This document shows, in pieces, positions 54,709 through 59,680 of a DNA stretch of 59,680 nucleotides. The stretch spans positions 1,573 to 61,252 of the forward strand of contig DBXO01000015.1 of the NCBI GenBank assembly GCA_002309635.1. Reading direction: 5' to 3'. The stretch is from Ruminococcus flavefaciens (GTDB taxonomy: Bacteria > Bacillota > Clostridia > Oscillospirales > Ruminococcaceae). The translations under genes and the position numbers were made by a program. A model generated the notes under the pieces. The model was given only the letters and a program-made list of their open reading frames with translations. It was not told the origin of the DNA and searched no databases. Positions within the stretch are counted from its first letter, which is position 1. Each line of letters starts with the position of its first letter.

Positions 54709-56297
54709 TAAGAGTCGGCGGCATAAGAGCGGCTCTTGATACGGACTTTTCGGACCTTGCGGCAGTATGCGCGAAAAAGCTGAAAATAAGCCGCGATAAG
54801 CTGATAAGCGTCAGACTGGCAAAAAAATCCGTGGACGCACGCAGGAAAAACGACGTTCACTTTCTGATATCACTGGATATAGAAGCAAAAAACGAGGACA
54901 GGCTCCTTAAGGTGCTGAAAAATGCTTCAAAGCTTGAAAATTCGGAGTATAAGGTGCCACGGACAAAGGCTTCGGAGAAACGTCCTGTCATAGTGGGCTT
55001 CGGGCCTGCGGGAATGTTTGCGGCGCTTGTCCTTGCAATGGCAGGGGCGAGACCTATAGTCCTTGAGCGCGGCAGCGATGTGGATACACGCTGCAGGGCA
55101 GTGGAGGAATTTCAGAGCGGCGGCAAGCTTGATCCCGAGTGCAATGTGCAGTTCGGCGAGGGCGGTGCAGGCACGTTTTCCGACGGAAAGCTCACTACAG
55201 GCATCAAGGACAGCCGCATAGGCTGGGTTCTTGGACAGCTTGTGGAATTCGGCGCTCCCGAGGAGATACTCTATCTTGCAAAGCCTCATATAGGCACGGA
55301 CAGGCTCCGCGGAGCCGTAAAGGCGCTGCGCGGAAGGGTCGTTTCCCTTGGAGGAGAGGTAAGGTTCAACTCCAGGTTCTGCGGCTTTGAAGCAGAAAAC
55401 GGCTGCCTTTCGGCGGTGAAATATATTCATTCGGGTGCGGTCAGCACCATTGAAACGGGCAGTCTCATTCTTGCGGCAGGGCACAGTGCAAGAGACGTAT
55501 TCGAGCTGCTCTATAACGAAAAAATAACTCTTTCTCAGAAAAGCTTTTCTGTGGGCGTAAGGGCGGAGCACCTCCGCTCTGATATCGACAGGGCCATGTA
55601 CGGAGATTTTGCGGGACATCCTGCTCTGAAAGCCGCAGATTACAAGCTTGCGGTACATCTTCCCAACGGCAGGACGCTCTATACGTTCTGTATGTGCCCG
55701 GGAGGCTATGTTGTTGCAGCTTCCTCGGAGGAGGGCAGGCTCGCCGTGAACGGCATGAGCTGTTTTGCCCGTGACGCGGAGAACTCTAACAGTGCGCTCC
55801 TTGTGAATGTGGGTCCGGAGGACTACGGAAGTGATCATCCTCTTGCAGGTATGTACTTCCAGCGTGGACTGGAGGAAAAAGCCTTTATCGCAGGAGGAGG
55901 AGATTATCACGCTCCCGCCTCTCTGCTTGGGGACTTTATGAACGGCAGGGTCAGCGACAAGCCGGGCAGGGTCAGGTCCTCATACCGTCCCGGTATCAGA
56001 TTTGCACGTCCCGAGGAGTATCTTCCCGGTTTTGTGTGTGAATCGCTCAGGCTGGGCATAAGGGAAATGGGAAAGAAGATAAGCGGATTTGACGCTGATG
56101 ATACGCTGCTCACGGGTATCGAGAGCAGAAGCAGCTCTCCTGTAAGGATAGAGCGCGGCGAGGATCTGCAGTCGGTATCTCTCGCGGGACTTTATCCCTG
56201 CGGCGAGGGTGCAGGCTACGCAGGCGGCATAGTATCCGCTGCGGTGGACGGTATGAAGTGCGCCGAGGCGGTATGCAGAAGAATGGAGGAAACTTGA
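54705..56297 (+). CDS. FAD-dependent dehydrogenase-like protein (COG2509 type)
   Basis: 530 residues. An N-terminal ferredoxin-like region (1-90) is followed by V-G-F-G-P-A-G-M-F-A (98-103 core) and E-R-G, the FAD fold. E-G-G-A-G-T-F-S-D-G-K-L-T-T is the family's own motif. The C-terminal L-Y-P-C-G-E-G-A-G-Y-A-G-G-I closes the FAD site. These conserved bacterial flavoproteins have no settled function. ATGA overlap with the preceding FAD gene indicates coupling. Confidence 0.88.
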   Translation: MIRVGGIRAALDTDFSDLAAVCAKKLKISRDKLISVRLAKKSVDARRKNDVHFLISLDIEAKNEDRLLKVLKNASKLENSEYKVPRTKASEKRPVIVGFGPAGMFAALVLAMAGARPIVLERGSDVDTRCRAVEEFQSGGKLDPECNVQFGEGGAGTFSDGKLTTGIKDSRIGWVLGQLVEFGAPEEILYLAKPHIGTDRLRGAVKALRGRVVSLGGEVRFNSRFCGFEAENGCLSAVKYIHSGAVSTIETGSLILAAGHSARDVFELLYNEKITLSQKSFSVGVRAEHLRSDIDRAMYGDFAGHPALKAADYKLAVHLPNGRTLYTFCMCPGGYVVAASSEEGRLAVNGMSCFARDAENSNSALLVNVGPEDYGSDHPLAGMYFQRGLEEKAFIAGGGDYHAPASLLGDFMNGRVSDKPGRVRSSYRPGIRFARPEEYLPGFVCESLRLGIREMGKKISGFDADDTLLTGIESRSSSPVRIERGEDLQSVSLAGLYPCGEGAGYAGGIVSAAVDGMKCAEAVCRRMEET

Positions 56298-56304
56298 AGT
56301 ACAC

Positions 56305-57450
56305 ATGAAATTTGTTTATATATCAGGCAACAGCATGTTTCTGTGCAGTGACGGAAAGATCACTGAGCTCCCATGCGAAAGGGCTGCAAGGTATACTGAT
56401 ACGGTCAACGAGATAAACAAGAACAAGGAATGGAAGCATACGGGTTCAGGAGCGATTTTTCGTGAGGATTCGCAGTTTTTTCCGGACGCTTCGAGAGGTG
56501 TCAGTATAAACGGGGTTTCCGCTGCAAACGAGGACTTTATCTACTCTGCCGTGCTTGGCGAAATGGGGGCTATCTACAGGAAAAGTGCAGATTCGCCGAA
56601 GGCGCCCGAGGGTCATATCTATACTGGCATGAACAGGAGCATAGGCAGTATCGCATACAAGAACGGCAGGATCGCCGCTATTCTCGACGGTCATCTTGCA
56701 ATATTCGATGAGCGGGGCGACTACAACGAGCTGACGGACGGGCATTCCGCTGAGGACTCTCCGTTCTGGTCTGCTACCGACGGCAGGATATTCTGCTCCA
56801 CAAGAGGACGTGCCCTTGAGGGCGGCAGCGGTTATTCCGCAAGCTCTGTACTTTCTGTTGACGAGAAAGCGGGTACCATAGACACACTTTTCGCAGAGGA
56901 GAACAACGACCTGCTGGAGCCGAAAAACGACACTGATGGCAACTACTACTTCATTCGTCAGCCCTACAGGCAGGCTAAGGAGGAAAGGGAGCCCATCTGG
57001 AAATCGGTGCTGCTTTTCCCTGTAAGAATAATCAAGGCACTGTTCGGATTCGTCAACGCTTTCACGGTATTGTTCGGCGGTGAGCCGCTCAGGAAAAATC
57101 AGCGCAGGGGAGACGTCAAGTCGAAAAACAAGTCTCAGCGGGAGCTCTTTTTTGAGGAGAGAATGCGCGAGGCAGAGAAGAATGAAAAGGAAAACGCTGC
57201 CGCAGGTGATAAGAACCCGGGTATTTTCCCGAGGAGCCGCGTGCTTGTAAGGATAAGTCCGGACGAGACGGAGACGGTGCTGTACAAGGGAGTTCTTGAT
57301 TATACCCTTTGCAGCGAGGGCGTTATCTGCTCAAACGGCAAGGAGATCCTCCTTATCGGAAAGGACGGCAGCGAAAAGGTTATAGCAAAGGCTGAGCTCG
57401 CTGAAAATCTCAGTGTGATAAACGACGGCCCCATACCTGAAAAAGGTTGA
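56305..57450 (+). CDS. Hypothetical protein with beta-propeller-like repeats
   Basis: 381 residues. Repeated short strands such as F-V-Y-I-S-G-N, I-A-A-I-L-D-G-H-L-A-I-F and N-Y-Y-F-I-R-Q-P resemble propeller blades. A hydrophobic amphipathic stretch (about 233-254, V-L-L-F-P-V-R-I-I-K-A-L-F-G-F) and a Lys/Glu-rich linker split the chain before the last blades. No signal peptide. ATG 56305 lies 8 nt after the FAD gene. I do not recognise the family. Confidence 0.6.
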   Translation: MKFVYISGNSMFLCSDGKITELPCERAARYTDTVNEINKNKEWKHTGSGAIFREDSQFFPDASRGVSINGVSAANEDFIYSAVLGEMGAIYRKSADSPKAPEGHIYTGMNRSIGSIAYKNGRIAAILDGHLAIFDERGDYNELTDGHSAEDSPFWSATDGRIFCSTRGRALEGGSGYSASSVLSVDEKAGTIDTLFAEENNDLLEPKNDTDGNYYFIRQPYRQAKEEREPIWKSVLLFPVRIIKALFGFVNAFTVLFGGEPLRKNQRRGDVKSKNKSQRELFFEERMREAEKNEKENAAAGDKNPGIFPRSRVLVRISPDETETVLYKGVLDYTLCSEGVICSNGKEILLIGKDGSEKVIAKAELAENLSVINDGPIPEKG

Positions 57451-57493
57451 AAAGGACCACAGAAAACTTTTACTATGAACAGGAGGCTTAAGT

Positions 57494-57757
57494 ATGAAAA
57501 TCAATGTTATTGGCGGAGAAATGAACAGTTGCGAGATCGATGAGTACTTAAAGTACGTGGCGCAGAAGTATGTAGGCAGACAGATCGGTCAGATGGATAT
57601 AGTCATCGACGGCGAATTCGTGGACCTTAAAGTGTATTTCAAGGACATGGATTTTCAGAGAGCCTACCGTTCTGCCGATTATCTGGTCAATACCATGGAA
57701 AAGCTCAATGACGCGAAGCGCAGCGAGTTTTCCGAAAAACAGCGCCACAGTGTTTAA
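57494..57757 (+). CDS. Small conserved hypothetical, 87 residues
   Basis: A soluble chain of alpha/beta character (M-K-I-N-V-I-G-G, M-D-I-V-I-D-G-E-F-V-D-L-K-V-Y-F), ending in a charged helix. AGGAGG lies 10 nt upstream of the ATG. It is 10 nt before rsmA and so probably in its transcript. Unknown family; no cysteine or metal motif stands out. Confidence 0.6.
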   Translation: MKINVIGGEMNSCEIDEYLKYVAQKYVGRQIGQMDIVIDGEFVDLKVYFKDMDFQRAYRSADYLVNTMEKLNDAKRSEFSEKQRHSV

Positions 57758-57767
57758 GGAGTACTGA

Positions 57768-58622
57768 ATGAATTTAACGAACATCGGAACGGTGAAGGAG
57801 ATACTGTCCCGCCACGGCTTCAGCTTTTCAAAGGGACTGGGACAGAACTTTATTATAAATCCCGACATCTGTCCGAAAATAGCAGAAAACGGAAATGCCT
57901 GCGAGGGCTTCGGCGTTCTTGAGATAGGAACGGGTATCGGAGTCCTCACGGCTGAGCTCGCCGGGAGAGCGGATAAGGTGGTTGCGGTTGAGATAGATTC
58001 GCGGCTACTTCCGATACTTGACGAGACTCTTGCCGACTTTGACAATGTAAAGATAATCAACGAGGACGTAATGAAATGCGATCTGCACAGGCTTATAGAC
58101 GAGGAGTTCAAGGGGCTTAACGTTGCGGTCTGTGCAAATCTGCCCTATTACATTACGTCCCCCGTCATTATGATGCTCCTTGAGAGCCGTCTGCCCATTG
58201 AGTCCATTACAGTAATGGTACAGAAGGAGGCGGCTCAGCGCCTTTGTGCAAAGGTCGGCTCCCGTGATTCGGGAGCTATTACCGTGGGAGTGAACTATTA
58301 CGGTACAGTGAAGAAGCTCTTTGATGTATCCAGGGGCAGCTTCATGCCCGCGCCGAATGTGGATTCGGCTGTCATAAGGATAGACCTGAACAGGGAGCTG
58401 CGCCTTGACGAGAAAAGCGAAAGTTTCTTCTTCAGGGTGGTCAAGGCAGGATTTTCGCAGAGAAGAAAAACTCTTGCAAATTCACTTGCCTCGGTAATTG
58501 GTATATCAAAGGAAAGGGTATACTCTGCACTGAGAGTTCAGGGGCTTCCCGAGGCTGCGCGTATAGAGCAGCTTGATATGGACAAGCTCATCGCAGTCTC
58601 TGCGGAGCTGATGAAGGAATGA
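57768..58622 (+). CDS. rsmA: 16S rRNA dimethyladenosine transferase
   Basis: 284 residues, the standard length of RsmA/KsgA. It dimethylates A1518 and A1519 of 16S rRNA, a late step in 30S maturation. SAM motif V-L-E-I-G-T-G-I-G-V-L-T, catalytic N-L-P-Y-Y-I-T-S-P and start motif G-L-G-Q-N-F-I-I are intact. GGAG lies upstream of the ATG. Its end overlaps the cobalamin gene by 4 nt (ATGA). Confidence 0.96.
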   Translation: MNLTNIGTVKEILSRHGFSFSKGLGQNFIINPDICPKIAENGNACEGFGVLEIGTGIGVLTAELAGRADKVVAVEIDSRLLPILDETLADFDNVKIINEDVMKCDLHRLIDEEFKGLNVAVCANLPYYITSPVIMMLLESRLPIESITVMVQKEAAQRLCAKVGSRDSGAITVGVNYYGTVKKLFDVSRGSFMPAPNVDSAVIRIDLNRELRLDEKSESFFFRVVKAGFSQRRKTLANSLASVIGISKERVYSALRVQGLPEAARIEQLDMDKLIAVSAELMKE

Positions 58623-59314
58623 AGGGAAAACTCTTCGGCGTAAGCGTCGGTGCGGGAGATCCGCAGCTCATGACGATAAAGGCAGTGCGTATCCTCGAAA
58701 AATGCAGTGCTGTCGCGGTACCGCGTACCAACGGGGATAGCTCTCTTGCTCTGTCAATAGCGGAGCAGGCTGCCGATCTGTCAAATAAGCGCAGGATATA
58801 CCTTGATTTCCCTATGACAAATGATAAGGAAAGGCTTGAGAGGAATTATGACTATCTTGCCGGACTTCTGTGCAGAGAGCTTGAAAGCGGGGATGTGGCA
58901 TTTCTTACTCTCGGTGATATATCTGTATATTCTACGTTCAGCCATATATGCGGGCGCGTATGCGCGGCAGGCTTTGAAGCTGAGATATGCGCGGGTGTGA
59001 CAAGCTTCTGTGCGGCGGCTGCCGCTCTCTGCGAGCCCCTTTGCCTCGGAGATGAGGAGCTGCACATCATTCCATGCGGCAGCGATATCGGGAAAGCTCT
59101 CGGACTCAGCGGAACAAAGGTAATAATGAAAGCAGGAAGAAAAGCAGGTGAGCTTATCGGGCTGCTGAAGAAAAAGGGGCTTTCCGGCTGTACAAGGGCA
59201 GTATCCGACTGCGGACTTGACACCGAAAGGATATACGCTTCGGTTGATGATATTGACGGAGAGCCCGGATATTTCACACTTTTCATAGTCACCGACAGGG
59301 AGAAGTTCAAATGA
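58619..59314 (+). CDS. cobI: Precorrin-2/cobalt-factor II C20-methyltransferase
   Basis: 231 residues of the CbiL/CobI tetrapyrrole methylase family. Signatures: G-V-S-V-G-A-G-D-P-Q-L-M-T, the F-L-T-L-G-D-I-S-V-Y-S-T SAM loop and G-V-T-S-F-C-A-A-A-A. It adds a methyl group at C20 of the corrin ring in cobalamin synthesis. ATGA junctions on both sides tie it to rsmA and cbiD, so the cobalamin genes are read from the rsmA transcript. Whether the pathway is the anaerobic one is suggested by cbiD and the host's lifestyle. Confidence 0.9.
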   Translation: MKGKLFGVSVGAGDPQLMTIKAVRILEKCSAVAVPRTNGDSSLALSIAEQAADLSNKRRIYLDFPMTNDKERLERNYDYLAGLLCRELESGDVAFLTLGDISVYSTFSHICGRVCAAGFEAEICAGVTSFCAAAAALCEPLCLGDEELHIIPCGSDIGKALGLSGTKVIMKAGRKAGELIGLLKKKGLSGCTRAVSDCGLDTERIYASVDDIDGEPGYFTLFIVTDREKFK

Positions 59315-59680
59315 AGCTTGAGGAATATGTTTTCAAAGGATCGCAGAAGCTTCGCTGCGGCTATACAACAGGTTCGTGTGCGGCGGCTGCTTCAAAGGCA
59401 GCGGCGGAAATGCTCATGACAGGCAGGAAAGTGAACTCTGTTGAGCTTATGACGCCAAAGGGCATAAGACTTTGTCTTGATGTGTCCGAACCGAAAATAA
59501 GCGGTGAAAGCGCCTGCTGCGCTGTAATAAAGGACAGCGGCGACGATCCTGATATCACCAACGGTATAAGGGTAGTATCTGAAGTCACTCTTGCGGACAG
59601 TGGCGTGGAGATAACAGGCGGAGAGGGCATCGGCAGAGTCACGAAAGCAGGGCTTGACCAGCCTGTGGGAGAGGCTGGCG
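59311..59680 (+). CDS. cbiD: Cobalt-precorrin-5B C1-methyltransferase, 3' end outside window
   Basis: The first 123 codons of CbiD. L-R-C-G-Y-T-T-G-S-C-A-A-A-A is its hallmark start, followed by V-E-L-M-T-P-K-G and D-S-G-D-D-P-D-I-T-N-G. It methylates C1 of cobalt-precorrin-5B in the anaerobic cobalamin route. It overlaps cobI by 4 nt. The frame is open at the window end. Confidence 0.94.
   Translation, partial: MKLEEYVFKGSQKLRCGYTTGSCAAAASKAAAEMLMTGRKVNSVELMTPKGIRLCLDVSEPKISGESACCAVIKDSGDDPDITNGIRVVSEVTLADSGVEITGGEGIGRVTKAGLDQPVGEAG

Noticed and set aside
54927..55910. 327-residue minus-strand ORF opposite the FAD protein
   Set aside because: Antisense shadow; the plus-strand frame carries intact FAD motifs.

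Overview
The window looks like a chromosomal piece of a plant-fibre-degrading ruminococcus (Oscillospiraceae/Ruminococcaceae, Ruminococcus albus/flavefaciens-like). Three things point there: a multi-domain pectin esterase with a cellulosomal dockerin, a large membrane-anchored family 9 glucanase, and Firmicute sporulation and housekeeping genes (spoIIP, gerW/ytfJ, a SleC-like cortex-lytic protein, scpAB, feoB with a fused FeoA domain). Species-level assignment is inference. Promoters of the TTGACA-N17-TATAAT type and compact intrinsic terminators are easy to see and mark most transcription units.

Layout. 1-3 kb: 3' part of a dual-esterase, dockerin-bearing secreted enzyme. 3-6 kb (minus): cyclophilin, membrane-anchored proteins, a DUF3592-like membrane protein and an unlisted 38-codon membrane peptide. 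6-9.8 kb: a SleC-like cortex-lytic protein split over two ORFs, a divergent secreted SH3-like protein, and a protein made of two peptidoglycan-binding repeats. 9.8-13.9 kb: an island of small exported proteins with nearly identical leaders but unrelated mature parts. It includes a tandemly duplicated two-gene unit, a 36-residue micro-ORF with its own promoter and terminator, and an orphan RecA/RepA-like ATPase. 14-19.3 kb: gltX, a divergent MetRS, cysK and a flavin-binding protein. 19.3-22.7 kb (minus): MATE exporter, amino-acid ABC transporter (ATPase and permease only), rpmB.

22.9-31.2 kb (plus): an M50 protease and a catalytically degenerate paralogue, then scpA-scpB-DUF2953-gerW-dacB-rluB-hypothetical-metA, a familiar Firmicute order. 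31.3-35.7 kb: polysaccharide deacetylase, spoIIP, a putative cysteine-hydrolase-fold protein, tRNA-Arg(CCG) and two small proteins. 35.8-38 kb (minus): pta, a hypothetical, a HIT protein. 38.1-40.7 kb: iron-regulated feoAB fusion plus a cysteine-rich Feo peptide. 40.8-46.3 kb: tRNA-Arg(CCU), a G1P-dehydrogenase/HAD pair, Fe-ADH, NUDIX, a low-complexity surface protein, GNAT. 46.3-49 kb (minus): GH9 glucanase. 49.3-59.7 kb (plus): guanylate-kinase-like, CapD-like dehydratase, MscS channel, metallophosphoesterase, two FAD proteins, two hypotheticals, rsmA, and the start of a cobalamin operon (cobI/cbiL, cbiD).

The most distinctive region is 8.3-13.9 kb. Several genes there share an exported leader. 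Three promoters, one on the opposite strand, share direct repeats at 21-bp pitch just upstream of the -35 box. Most of the short genes end in closely related CTCCCCTC/GAGGGGAG terminators. The exported products carry cell-wall-binding folds (PG_binding_1, SH3-like) or very short Tyr/Gly- or Cys-rich chains. I read this as a co-regulated, duplicating set of cell-wall-targeted secreted proteins of unknown function.
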